From the NCBI GenBank assembly GCA_022393335.1, contig JAJEKB010021378.1, forward strand, positions 724,711 through 788,710: a stretch of DNA of 64,000 nucleotides. Direction: 5' to 3'. The notes below the pieces were generated by a model. It had not been told where the DNA came from and ran no database searches. It saw nothing but the letters and a program-made list of their open reading frames with translations. The DNA is from Macrotrachela quadricornifera. Taxonomy: Eukaryota; Rotifera; Eurotatoria; Philodinida; Philodinidae. Positions 45,206 to 56,700 of this stretch are shown here, piece by piece (position 1 is the first letter of the stretch; each line of letters begins with the position of its first letter). A program made the translations under genes and the position numbers.

Positions 45206-46939
45206 TAGAATATGTGGTATCTTTAATCTCAGCAATTCAATAGTAAAAATTTCGTATAATATTTCTGAAATTTTCATATCTATTTGATAATTAACGGTTC
45301 TAATATCACAATGTATTTTGAAAATCGATCCATAACTGGGTTTTTCTTATTTTCACTAACGGAAACTTAAGCTGACAACGTGGTTTTAACTGAATTTTTG
45401 CAATCACCGAGTGATACAAGAAGATCGAGATCCATAGCCACGATCTGCAAATATTAAATCTTTTTAAATTAATTACTAATCATTCTAAATCATATATTGA
45501 TAAAAAAAAGAAACTATTTAACACATTCACCTTTTGATAAACGTACTTATTGGTCTTTTTTAGTATATACTATAACTTCTTTTGCTTTTTTATTTACAAT
45601 ATTACATAGGCAATCCTTTTCATGCCAAACAAAGTAACTACTCAAATTTGTTTTTCTCTCTCTTATGTGATGTGTAGTAGAAACGAGATAAGCAAAATGC
45701 AGTTTCGATTATGTTTCTTTTCTATTGTTTTTTGCAGCATTACCTTTGACTCTTCTCTCTTGAAAGTATAAAAACAAATGAAACTTCATGACGAATTATA
45801 TTATAGTGTGAATCACTTGTATCAACAATTAAGATAACCAAATGCGACAGTAGCGAAAAGAATGAAAACTTTCTTTTCTGTTTGTGATAAATATTTTTGT
45901 CTTGATTGTTTCAATGAAAAGCATTACGCTATGTAATAAAGGATACAAATACTGAACAAAACGGAGTCGATGAAGGAATATATGGTATCCATTACATAGG
46001 AAAAAACAAGAAAAAGAAATTGTTTTTTATTATTTTTCTTATAAAATATGCCATGAGCCACTGCAAATATGTCTAATAGTTTTTCAATGATGATAACACA
46101 TGGGTATATTTTCAGTATTAATTCTTAAAATGTTGAAGTCAGGAATATACAAAAATCTCTGATATTTTCAAAAAAACACATAAGTATCATGTATTTCTTT
46201 GTGTTACATCTAATCAAAAACTTAAAATAATAAACTATTAGTATCATACTGATAAATAGATGAGTGTTCTGAAAATTTTCTATAAAAGAAATAAGAAAAT
46301 ACAGAAATTGACTGCTACTTTTGAAAAGAGGAACATGCATTATATTATAAAAGCCGAGAATATGTATGTAATCTTGAGTTGTCAGGAACCTAGAACATGT
46401 ATACAGTTCCCGATTCTGAGGAAAAAGAAATCTATTCAAGTTCTTGAATTCATAGGAATGAGGTATCCAGATGGATTCTCAAGAACAGAAAACGAAATTG
46501 ACAGGCCTACTTTTAAGTGTGTTACAGCAAGAAAACATCTTTTTCTTATTCACATATTCAGACCGATAGATGTTACATATCACATTGCGAATATGGTCTA
46601 TATGCTTTTTGCCAAAAAAAACTTCATCGAAAGTATTTTCTTATCCACAGCGGACACCCCAAAGGTGAGAGTGAAGGCAAAATGAGTCGATCTTATCATT
46701 CTTAACAAATCTATATAAAATTAAGGATTTCGCAACAGTTTACGGCGTCCTGTGAATCTTTTGATGATAAGGTACACAATCGCGAATATCTTCATATTTC
46801 AGTAAAACAAAAAAACTATTATTCTCATCCATTGATAATATTTTTCCAACACAAATAATACGCCATACATTAGATAAGAATAGGCATATGACCACCATCT
46901 ATTTATAAACAACTGATTTTATCATCCTTTACATCAAAA

Positions 46940-48854
46940 ATGATGACAACGAATTTGCCTTCTTTCATAGTCCTTATTTTAAGGTAAGTCTTGACCAATC
47001 ATTCTATTCTGTGATGATGAACATTTTCCAAATCACTTAGATAAAGCAAAATTAATTTTCGAAATCCTGTAATTTCAACTTGAATTACTTTCTTATTTTA
47101 GACGTAGCTTCAGAGTGTATCACAATAGACGACGATGTGGGTGAAAAATAATTCGTGGAAAGATTTCTAAGAAATTTTTATATTATCTCATCTAATTAAT
47201 TCCTAAAGTTTCGAGAACTTGATAGAATCACTCAATTATGTACACGTAATTTGTCTTTCTGGTACTATGAAATTGCGGGAATGAGTTTTGGTTTGTTGAA
47301 GTGATTTGACAAATGTTTCGCATCACTGGATAGGATGTATTCTCTAAGTTTAACATATTTTTTCTTTAATTCATCTGAACTTTAATAAAACTTTACTTTA
47401 GTTTGTCAGGTATGATCTTTACATATTTCTTTTTATTAATATTATATAAATAAATGTTTGTGTAGCTCTGGTTACATGTCAAACATGTGATATGTCTCAT
47501 GGCAGTCCATGTTCATCAAATGATGCATGCGGCTGTCTACGATTTGCAAGCGCTAGCAACTATGGTATCTGTGGATTTAAATGGATGACATGCTCTGAAT
47601 TAGTGGCGTGTGCAAGTCCGCATAACCTATGTTATGAACGGGATCAAATTTGTCTCATACTTCCACATTGCTCTGATCTTCCTGTGTGCTATCCATTAGC
47701 ACTGAGTGCTCGAGAAATATGTCCTTTGGTAATGAATACATCCACATCAACGCAATTAACAACATCCTCGAGGATGACAACAGCAAAACAAACAATAACA
47801 TTCTCGACGATGTCAATAACAACACCACCAACAATATCCTCGACAAGTAAGATGGTGTCATTGACTCTTCTCTATAAATATATTAAAAGTATTGCGATTA
47901 TCCTATAATAAAAAAGCATTTGTCCTCGTTTTAGCTACCAAGCCACCGCCAAAACCAGAACCAGATATTTGTGCAACTGCTACGTGGAACTACAATGGTG
48001 TCACTGTGGCTGGTGGAAGAGGACAAGGATCTGCATCGAATCAGCTCAATCATCCATGGTCATTGTTTGTGGATGATAATTTTGTCATTTATGTTGCAGA
48101 TTCTCAGAATAACAGAGTAGTTCAGTGGATATCAGGAGCATCTAATGGTAAAGTGGTGACCAGTAGCACAAATAATTATTTTAACCATATAACAAGTGTT
48201 CTTATCGCTCAAAATGGAACTATGTTTATCTGTGATGAAAAGAACGAACGAGTATTGATGTCGCGTACACTGCTTGGAGTGACAACAATGACACCATTAA
48301 TAAACGGTATTTCATGTTGGGACTTGAAATTAGATCGTTTTGGATCATTGTATATCTCTGCACCTAAACTCCGTCTTGTAAGAAAATGGCCAGGTAATAT
48401 TATTGTTGCCGGTGGAAACACACAAGGAAGTGCTACAAATCAATTTTCAGAAATTCGAAACATTTTCGTCGATCATGATCAATCAGTTTATGTGCCCGAT
48501 CAGTTCAATCATCGTGTGATGAAATGGCCTGTTGGTTTCAACCAAGGTATTGTCGTCGCTGGTGGTAAAGGACCAGGAAGCGCAATACATCAACTGAATG
48601 TACCAACTTCAGTGGCCGTTGATAAAATGGGGACCGTATATGTACTTGAACATTATAATCATCGTGTCACACGTTGGTTTAAAGGTGCAACAGTAGGAAG
48701 CGTCATTGCCGGCGGAAATGGAATTGGTAATAAACCAAATCAACTTAACTTTTCTCATTATTTGACATTTGATCGAGAAGGAAATTTATATGTGGCAGAT
48801 ACTTTCAATCATCGTATCCAAATGTATGCCATTGACAAACGTTCTTGTACTTAA
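46940..48854 (+). CDS. Secreted Cys-rich NHL-repeat protein, 450 aa, with a predicted 8-nt micro-exon
   Basis: Proposed exons: 46940-46983, 47402-47409 (8 nt), 47466-47846 and 47935-48854. Exon 1 gives MMTTNLPSFIVLIL. With the micro-exon TTTGTCAG it completes a signal peptide ending LSLSALVTC. Joining exon 1 directly to exon 3 gives an early stop, so the micro-exon is needed if this start is right. Residues about 22-95 hold many Cys (SCPC-like spacing, CGCL, CSELVAC). A Thr/Ser-rich stalk (about 100-145) follows. Four or five NHL blades then follow (VAGGRGQGSASNQL..., YVADSQNNRVVQW, YVPDQFNHRVMKW, YVLEHYNHRVTRW, YVADTFNHRIQMY), forming an extracellular beta-propeller. The binding partner is unknown. 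NHL propellers with these Cys-rich heads are common in bdelloids. Exons 3 and 4 are firm, and exons 1 and 2 are inference. Confidence 0.72.
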
Positions 48855-50065
48855 AATTAATTTAAAAAAAACATTTAGCGAACTATTTTTTGTTAATCTC
48901 TTATATTTAATTTAAAATTTTCATAAAATTTATTCAATAACCGATAGTAAACATAGCTTTGACAATTAATAAAATTATTCATCAACTATTTCTCTAGATA
49001 GCAATGATCTGATGAAGAAAAAAATATAATATAAAATTCTTATAAGTATGAATAGACAATTTTGATTTATCGATTAATGCATTTTCCAAAAATATACCTT
49101 TTCTTCTCTTGCAAGATTGTTATTAATTTGTGACATTTTTCATAAAAACTTATTGAGCATTAATCTAGTGTATAAAAATTTATTGTTTTAGAATAGTTTT
49201 CATTCATCTCTATCAAGATACAATACAGGGTGCCTCAAAAGTCTCGCAGAAAAGTTAATTCAAATATCTCATATATAACTTAAGCGATTTAATTGATATT
49301 TTTTAATAATATGCTATTATGTTCTTTAAAGTTTTATTTCACATAATTTAGTTTCGGACAAATGTTCAAAACAATTCTTTTCGTTATCGATTCTTATTTT
49401 GAATTCAACCAAATCTTTATATATATTTTATACACATAGATCTTCATTTTATACTTATCGATAAACCATTTAAATAAAAGGAGATTTTGTCTGAAAAAAA
49501 CTCTTGTAATTGTGGATATTTTGTAATGTGCGGTACAATTGAAACTCGATCTCATGAATCTTCTCTATGAAGTGATAGGACAAATTACACTCTGTATGGA
49601 TTCTATACAGAGTGTAATGTTTAACGGTATAGACATTTATCTGAAAGTATACAAAACAAAATTTTAAAGTTATTGTAAAAGACATTTGAATTAACTTCTT
49701 CGCGAGGCTTTTTGGGAAACTCTGTATATCAAATGTTGTCATAAAAAAAACAAATTTCTGAATCAAACAAAAAAGAATAGTTGTGATTTTATTTCATAAA
49801 AGAAAAAAAAATATGGGTATATAATCTAAATGATTTTTTGGTTTATACAAACACTTTTTTTGATAGGACAGGATGTCTAAACGCTCATATATTCAGTTGT
49901 TTTTCTTTCTATACGTGCACATGCAAAGAGAATGATAAAACAGAAAAAAGCGTTCTATACGTGGTATATTCTTCTTTACATCTCTCTCCTTCTCTTCTGT
50001 TCTTAAATTTGCACTCAATCACGCTATACAGGTGACTGATAATCAGAAAATAGTGTAAAAAGTAG
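48855..50065. other. Spacer containing a Tc1/mariner-type MITE
   Basis: AT-rich, with one non-autonomous element at 49226-49724 (listed separately). The minus-strand 98-aa frame at 49470-49766 runs across the element end and is not a gene. Confidence 0.5.
49226..49724. mobile_element. 499-bp Tc1/mariner-type MITE with TA duplication
   Basis: The left end CAGGGTGCCTCAAAAGTCTC and the reverse complement of the right end (CAGAGTTTCCCAAAAAGCCTC) match through about 45 bp, both running into AGTTAATTCAAAT. The element is flanked on both sides by TA (49224-49225 and 49725-49726), the target of the Tc1/mariner superfamily. Inside, 49584-49618 is a perfect hairpin: 14-bp arms (ATTACACTCTGTAT) around a 7-nt loop. 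No transposase is recognisable. Confidence 0.75.
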
Positions 50066-50445
50066 CAGAAAAGAAAGCACAAACATATAGTACAAACTTT
50101 TCACCATATAACAAACAAATATACGACGTCGTCAGGTCAAGGAAGTAGCCCAGCTCATACTCCTGAACGTGGTGTTAAAGGTGAAACAAGTGACACTGGT
50201 TTAGGTCCAGGTGGTCAACATCATGGAGCATCATCAGGACAAAATTCCAGTTCAGATAATGCACCAGAAAGCGGAACAAAAGGTGGAAGTGGTGCCGGTA
50301 ATAGCGGTTAGTATTTATTATCTTTTGAAATTTATTTCAGATTATATAAGGAAAACATTAAAATCTATTTTTATTTATACTAAAAAAAAATTAATTTAAT
50401 CCATTTTTTTCAGGTTCATCAAGTAATAATCAACAAAAACGTTGA
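50066..50445 (+). CDS. Small Gly/Ser-rich disordered protein (3' exons only)
   Basis: An open stretch ending at a good donor (AGCG/GTTAGT, 50306/50307) joins through a 107-bp intron to TTTTTTTCAG/GTTCATC at 50414 and stops at 50443-50445 (C-terminus NNQQKR). The codons read SSGQGSSPAHTPERG, then Gly/Ser/Thr/His-rich sequence (GLGPGGQHHG, NSSSDNAPESG, KGGSGAGNSG). The protein is very hydrophilic with no predicted fold. No ATG lies in frame after the stop at 50063-50065, so at least one upstream exon is missing. The 3' exon may begin at CGTCAG/GTC (50136). The match of two splice sites with an in-frame junction supports a real gene. Gly/Ser-rich disordered proteins can be stress-related or structural, but no family is recognised. 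Confidence 0.5.
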
Positions 50446-51500
50446 ATTCTAACATTCGCATATCAAATTCGTAACAAAAACTATATCTCGAAAAGTTCTT
50501 TTCTTTCATATGTAATCAAACGTTTCATTTTTCTGTATACACAAAAGTAGAATGAAAAACAACTTATTTCGTCGCAATTTTTCAAAATATAATTTATAGT
50601 AAAATTAAAATATAAACAACTATTTTTCATTATCTAGTTCAATTAGTTAGAAATAAGGATAAATTTATTCTGTATAAATTTACAAACTTTTCATATTGAA
50701 ATGATCAAGAAAATAAGCGGCATTTCTTCTGTTTGGAAACAGAATGGATTCTATTACTTGTGGATAAATATTTCATGTTGTAATTACGAAGAAAAATGTT
50801 AAAGACGTTTTTTAGCAAAAATCTACAAATACTTTTTATAGTAGCATTATTTTAAGGAAAAAACAACATTTGATAAAATTTTTCTAACGTATTTTGACTA
50901 TGTAAATGGCACCGTTCTTTCATAAATTTGTTAGATCTATGAACGACTTTTCCAATACATAAATTCAAAAAAATATCTTTTGTCTCTATTGGAAAAACGA
51001 ACCTATAACGCTAGTCACAATATTGTTCGATGTTTTGGTTAATCTGTTACAAATATGTACAAAACTATCGAATTTATGTTTCATCTTCACAAATTAAAGA
51101 TTAGATTCGATACAATTCTATTACTATTAAATTCTAAAATGAATATCACATTAGCCAAGATAATACTTTCTAAGAAATTCACACTTAGAAAATTGATTGA
51201 ATAACTGAAACATTATTCAATCATCAATATCGTCAAATCATACATTTGAATAAAGGTGTCAGTTTTTAAGTAAAATCGTCTCGATATCTATATCAAAATA
51301 CATTACATAATTGCATAAGTTTTGTTACAAACGAATTCACGAAAAAATCAACTGGCTTTCGAATTCTTTGATCGTCATCTATTTACTTATTAGACGATAA
51401 AATGGAAGATTAATCGGTATTTATGTCTAATTCGTATAATCACAATACAAAGTACTACTATTTCGTTCATAGTCTCAAGACAAGTTCTTCTTTTTAACTC

Positions 51501-51623
51501 CGTATATCTATATATATAAAGAAGAAAGTTTGTTTGTTTTTCATGCATTTGGACACGGTACGAACACATGCAACGAAACTTTTCAGGAATCATTCTCTCG
51601 CTCAGGAGAAGGTCAACAGTTAC
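51501..51623 (+). repeat. Dispersed repeat family B, copy 2
   Basis: Same orientation as 19281-19411. Shared words are TATATATAAAGAAG, CATGCATTTGGACACGGTACGA, CATGCAACGAAA and CTCAGGAGAAGGTCA. GTTTGTTTGTTT follows the TATA-rich start. It may be one end of a larger, decayed transposon extending to about 52200. Confidence 0.6.
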
Positions 51624-52382
51624 TTTTTTCCTAAAAAAGATCCGTCTTCCATCAGTAACAGGCATGCCTATGTATCCAACCAATGAGATTACAGCATATC
51701 GTAGTATCGAAGAACTATGGAATAACACGTACGCAAACAGAAAACATGTACCTTCGAGTTTTGGAGACTGCTAAGCCTAAATCTGGGGTCTATTTGCGTT
51801 CAAGTCTTATTGGTTCGCCCGAAACCGTTAGGAATCAATTGCTTGGGAAAACGAATATCCTTGAATGATCAGAGAAAAGCCTTTATGAGTCTAAAGTCTA
51901 TTAAGCTTGACATTCCATTGGGCCGCCTATGATCCTGTTAGGTGACTGATGTCAAAAACAGGTCGAGTTTCAGGAGAACTGGTTTCTTGGAATTTGACTG
52001 AGGCGGGGATTTCGAATAAGTGGTCCGTCAGGCTTAAAAGTCGGTGCGTCAACCATTAACTCATAGATATCGAACCCTCAGATTGCGGAATGGTCTACTG
52101 CAAAATCTTTCTTTCTTTGCGACCAATCGAAATTAAGTGATTCCAATAGTACAAAGTATGATTTATTGTTATTATTATCTCGATCAATATAGATTGGATA
52201 GGTGATGTTCTAACCAATTAGCCACATCATTGTGCTTTATTTCGAACAAAGTGCATTTTTCTGGCAATACTGTGGATGAATCGATTTCCTAAATGGGCTT
52301 CCTCTTAATTAGATTTTTCTACATGCTTTCAAGTCCGCATAAGTGTAATACTTGAAACTTGAATTCAAGTATTCAAGTGGGG

Positions 52383-52606
52383 TTTACCAGTTATAGTACT
52401 AATAAAGAACTAAAAATCCGCTATAGTTTCGATTGTATTCCTTTTTCAAAACTAAGGTACTCAAGTACTTTCATTCCATATCACTTTATGAGAGCGTATT
52501 TTCACGAAAGACCTCAGAATGTCATCTGTTTCTTTAACTTTCAATCAGGTATATAGTCGAAACTATAGCAGATTATCAGCTCTTTATTAGTACTATCATT
52601 GGTAAA
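52383..52606. repeat. Nested foldback, 224 bp with 55-bp arms
   Basis: 52383-52437 and 52552-52606 are inverted copies with few mismatches. They share TTTACCA, TATAGTACTAATAAAGA and GCTATAGTTTCGA. The foldback lies wholly inside element C copy 2, so it either inserted there or is that element's own inner structure. No target duplication is visible. Confidence 0.7.
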
Positions 52607-52689
52607 AACATCATAAGTTTTGGTCTATGAATAGGAGCTATACAATAAAAAATAAGTTGGGGTATCCGACCAGATTGGTCAACCCCAAG

Positions 52690-52965
52690 TATTGAAAGGA
52701 GAAGAGGGGAGGGGTAGGGTGCAGAACCTCATAAGGTCAGCTGAGAGAACAGAGTCCTTGGGAAGGGAGAGTTAAAACCTCACAAGACCAGCTGAGAGGA
52801 GGGGCGAACCCTAGGAAACGGTTAATAGAACCCGACGAAAGTCAGATGGTGTTGAGGGCGGAACGCTTGGGGGAGGGGGTAGTGCAAAATTCAGCAGGGC
52901 CAGGTGAAAGTGAAGGTGGAGCCATTAGGAGGGTAACGGTGGAACGTTGGGAAGGGGAAGTACTT
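52690..52965. repeat. Purine-rich minisatellite, unit about 51-60 bp
   Basis: Four or five degenerate units follow the pattern GTGCAGAACCTCATAAGGTCAG, then CTGAGAG, a GGCG/GGAG block and GGGAAGGG. The plus strand is strongly G/A-rich. Unit length drifts between 51 and 60 bp. Confidence 0.5.
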
Positions 52966-53724
52966 GAATACTTGAGTTCAACTTTCAAGTTTGACACTAC
53001 TGGAACTTCCGGATGAAACCTGCAGAAAAAAAACACCATTTTCAGCAAAAAAACACCAGAAATCGCTGTAACATGGAAGTAGTATTCTGATCAAAACTAT
53101 GGTCGAACTTTTCTGGTAGTAACAAGCCGGAAATCAATCAGAATATTTTTGGATTGAAATACTGTTTCAATGAAATCATTGAAATTACCTAGAATCGCTC
53201 GTTTTCAGGCTGGATAGTTCGACTTGGGATGGTATAAATACGGTGCGGATACACTACGTTTATGTAGCATCGTAAATGACAGCGTATACGGCATGGTATT
53301 GCGCCGTATTTTTACCGTTTACGACCATGTTTGTGCCGTTATCGCATCATCTGGGTTTTGTGCCATTGCCTTGTACAAATTTCATTAAAATTTACATATT
53401 TCGTTATTTTCTTTTTAATGACATTATGTTAGTTTTGCTGTTCTTTACTTCCAACATTCTGTACATGTTGCAAATATTAACTCAAGTTAAAATTGTGATT
53501 AATTCTGTACGACAAAAAATAATGTCAGGAATAAAAATATGTGCTAATACACATTGGTTGGTTTTAAAACTATGATTGTACGCCTACGATCGAAATAAAA
53601 AACGACAGAACGAAAAATTCATGATTAAATGCAAACATAACAACAAATATTTCAAGCCATAAATATGTATTGCGCTGTATGTATAATGTTGTGTATGTAA
53701 TAACGACACTTGCAGACTTTCTTG

Positions 53725-56700
53725 ATGGGAGAAACTCATATAACATCATCCATACTGGGAGCCATCCGAGCATTATCATTAATACAAGGAAACAATAATC
53801 TTGAAACATGGTCTCTTGTTTGGCTAGATGAATCAGTCAATGATAGCAAAGAATATCTGGAGACTCAACAGAAGTTGCGCACAGTAATCGATCATTTGAA
53901 AACATTTGTAGATACTGACAGTTGCAAGAATTATATTAAATCTGTACCTAACGAAGATCGAATTGTCTTAATTGTCAACAATGAATTGGGTCGACAAGTA
54001 GTACCACAAATTCATCATCTTCGACAAGTTCCATCAATATATGTATGCAGCGTCAACCAAACAAAGACCGAACAGTGGACCAAAAACTTTGTAAAAGTAA
54101 ACTAAACGTTTCATTTCAGATACTGCAAATGAATAATGTACGATGAGAATCGAATAATTCCTACAGTGTGGACCGTAAAAAGCATGTACTTTTTTGATTC
54201 TACGCATAAACGAATAATAAGGTTACTCTGAAAACTTTTTCTCATATCAGACTTTGTAAAGCTTTTTTTGCTGATCATTTTGGTAAAAAACGTTTTTGAT
54301 TTTCATTGAGTAATAACGATGTTATAGCCAAACTACTAAACACCGTAATATAAAGTAGAGAAAAAAGTTTAGTACACTTTTAGTATTTGGCTAATTTTTA
54401 CGTTATTTTACAATATCTGAAAGATGTTCTATATACCATTCGATGCAGAATTTAATGGGCTACATTTTTGTAACAAGCATTTATACTTTTATTACAGTTA
54501 ATTATAACTAGTAATTAATTAATAAAATTTGGATTTATTTTTAAATTTTAACTCTTTCATATGAAAGAGCATTATAAACTGAACAAAACTCTATAATTAC
54601 TATTTTGAAAGCAACAAATTTAGTGAGGTTTTAGTGTGATTTTTAGAGCATGGTAAGTTGTAATTAGATATACTATTCATTATTTTTAATCAATTCAGCC
54701 ATAAAACAACACATGAAATACGCGAAAACTGACGCATTTTAAAGAGCATCATTTTCTCTTTCAAATGTCATATCACTGCTTTCTGTGTAATATTCTATAC
54801 AAATGTTATAACGTCTTTCGAAATATTCAATGCAAAATAACACAAAAAATGGGTGGAAAGTGTGGCTTGAATTAGTTCTTACAAGTAAAGACGTTATAAC
54901 ATTTGTATAGAATATTACACAGAAAGCAGCGATATGACATTTGAAAGAAAAAGTGATGCTCTTTAAAATGCGTCAGTTTTCGCGTATTTCATGTGTTGTT
55001 TTATAGCTGAATTTATTAAAAATAATGAATAGTATATCTAATTACAACTTACCATACTCCGAAAATCGCACTAAAACCTCACTAAATTTGTTGCTTTCGA
55101 AATAGTAAATATCGAGTTTTGTTCAGTTTTTAATGCTCTTTCATATGGAAGAGTTAAAATTTAAAAATAAATCCAAATTTTATTAATTAATTACTAGTTA
55201 TGATTAACTAATCGTTAACTCACACTTAACTAATAATTAATTGATTAACTATAATAAAAGTATAAATGCTTGTTACAAAAATGTAGCCCATTAAATTCAA
55301 ACTTTTTTCTCTACTTTATATTACGGTGTTTAGTATTTTGGCTATAACATCGTTATTACTCAATGAAAATCAAAAACATTTTTTACCTAGATGATCAACA
55401 AAAAAAGCTCTACAAAGTCTAATATGAGAAAAAATTTTCAGAGTAACCTTATTATTCGTTTATGCGTAGAATCAAAAAATTACATGCTTTTTACGGCCCA
55501 CACTGTACTATGCTTTAGAAAAGTGTCGGAAAAATAGCACGTTCGACATAACATTTTTTCTAGTTTCAAATATCATTAGAAATACTGGAAACTATGTGGA
55601 GAAGATGAGAAATAAGCCAGAACCTTAAATCATCGATATGAAAAGCAAATAGTTGAATCAATTCAAAATTAACTCGATAGTTTCTATGAAGCCAAAACAA
55701 TGCATTTATTCATCTTTTGTTGTAGATCAACGGTACTTTTAAGAAATTCGATGCACTCGTAGACAAAATTAGATCGGATCACACGAGAACAAGATGTATT
55801 ATTGATGAGCCACTCGCAGTTGACATTATTAATTCAACCAATAGACAAGAAAAATCAACAAATGAACTTAATGGCAAATTTATTCATTCAGAAGTATCGA
55901 TTGATATTCTTCTTCGAATGAAAACAGCCTTGACAGATAAGAATGAATTGATTGAGTTATGTAAAGAAAAATATAAAAATAATGAGGCTCAACTGAAAAT
56001 TGTTCTTGAATTTGAACAAAATTATTCACCTGATCAAGCTCTTCGGTGGTATACAAGAGAATCATTTCTCTATCGATTATTAAATAAAGCACTTCGCGTT
56101 CACAATATTGACATGATTTTTCTTTTTCGATTTTTCATTCGTGATATTGAACGACAACTCGAACAATACAAATCTTTAACACCTATTCGTGTTTATCGAG
56201 GCCAATTAATGTCAGATGAAGAATTACAAATGTTGAAAAAGTCTATTGGACAATTCATTTCCATGAATTCATTTCTCTCAACAAGTATCAATCGACAAGC
56301 AGCTCTTTCTTTTCTCAGTAATCCTAATATTTCAAATGATTTACAACGTGTTCTATTCATAATTGATGCCGATCCCCAACTCGCCGGTGTTAAACCTTTT
56401 GCCAACATTACTCCACATAGTTATTTTCCCAAAGAACAGGAAGTACTCATGATGTTAGGATCGATCTTTCAACTTATCGATATTCATCATGATCATCAAA
56501 TATGGTTTATTCAAGTACGATTGTGTGGTGATAATGATCATGATTTAAAACCTATTGTTGATCATATGAAACATAAATATTGTGGAGAAAATAGACAAAC
56601 TGATCTTCTCTCTTTCGGATCTGCACTTATTGCTATGGGTAAATTCGATGATGCTGAAAAATATTTTTGTCGTTTACTCAATGAACTTCCTCCTAATGAT

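Larger units (their letters stand above)
44805..46939. other. Spacer with transposon remnants
   Basis: Holds a small foldback (44884-45024) directly followed by a TIR element (45035-45205). The 141-aa plus-strand frame at 46260-46685 is overlapped by a similar-length minus-strand frame, is Lys/Ile-rich and has no motif I recognise, so I do not call it a gene. The rest is AT-rich. Confidence 0.45.
52338..53002. mobile_element. Non-autonomous TIR element family C, copy 2 (665 bp)
   Basis: The ends CATAAGTGTAATACTTGAAA and ...TTTCAAGTTTGACACTACTG are inverted with four mismatches in 20. The match continues inward (TTGAATTCAAGTATTCAAGT against ACTTGAATACTTGAGTTCAA). Two insertions enlarge it relative to copy 1: a foldback at 52383-52606 and a purine-rich tandem block at about 52690-52965. 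Confidence 0.6.
50446..53724. other. Spacer with nested mobile-element debris
   Basis: 50446-51500 is AT-rich without features. Repeat B copy 2 lies at 51501-51623. From about 51620 to 52330 the sequence becomes more GC-rich and looks like transposon remnant without an intact frame. TIR element C copy 2 (52338-53002) with its nested foldback follows. A local inverted repeat around TATAAATACGG...CCGTATTTTTACCG lies at about 53230-53322. The 99-aa frame at 53276-53575 is not convincing. Confidence 0.5.

Noticed and set aside
46260..46685. 141-aa plus-strand frame as a possible gene
   Set aside because: An antisense frame of similar length overlaps it, there is no recognisable motif and the surroundings are transposon debris. 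It could be revisited if transcripts exist.
53276..53575. 99-aa plus-strand frame before the ART gene
   Set aside because: Hydrophobic AT-rich sequence beginning in a local inverted repeat, with no in-frame splice to the ART exons found.
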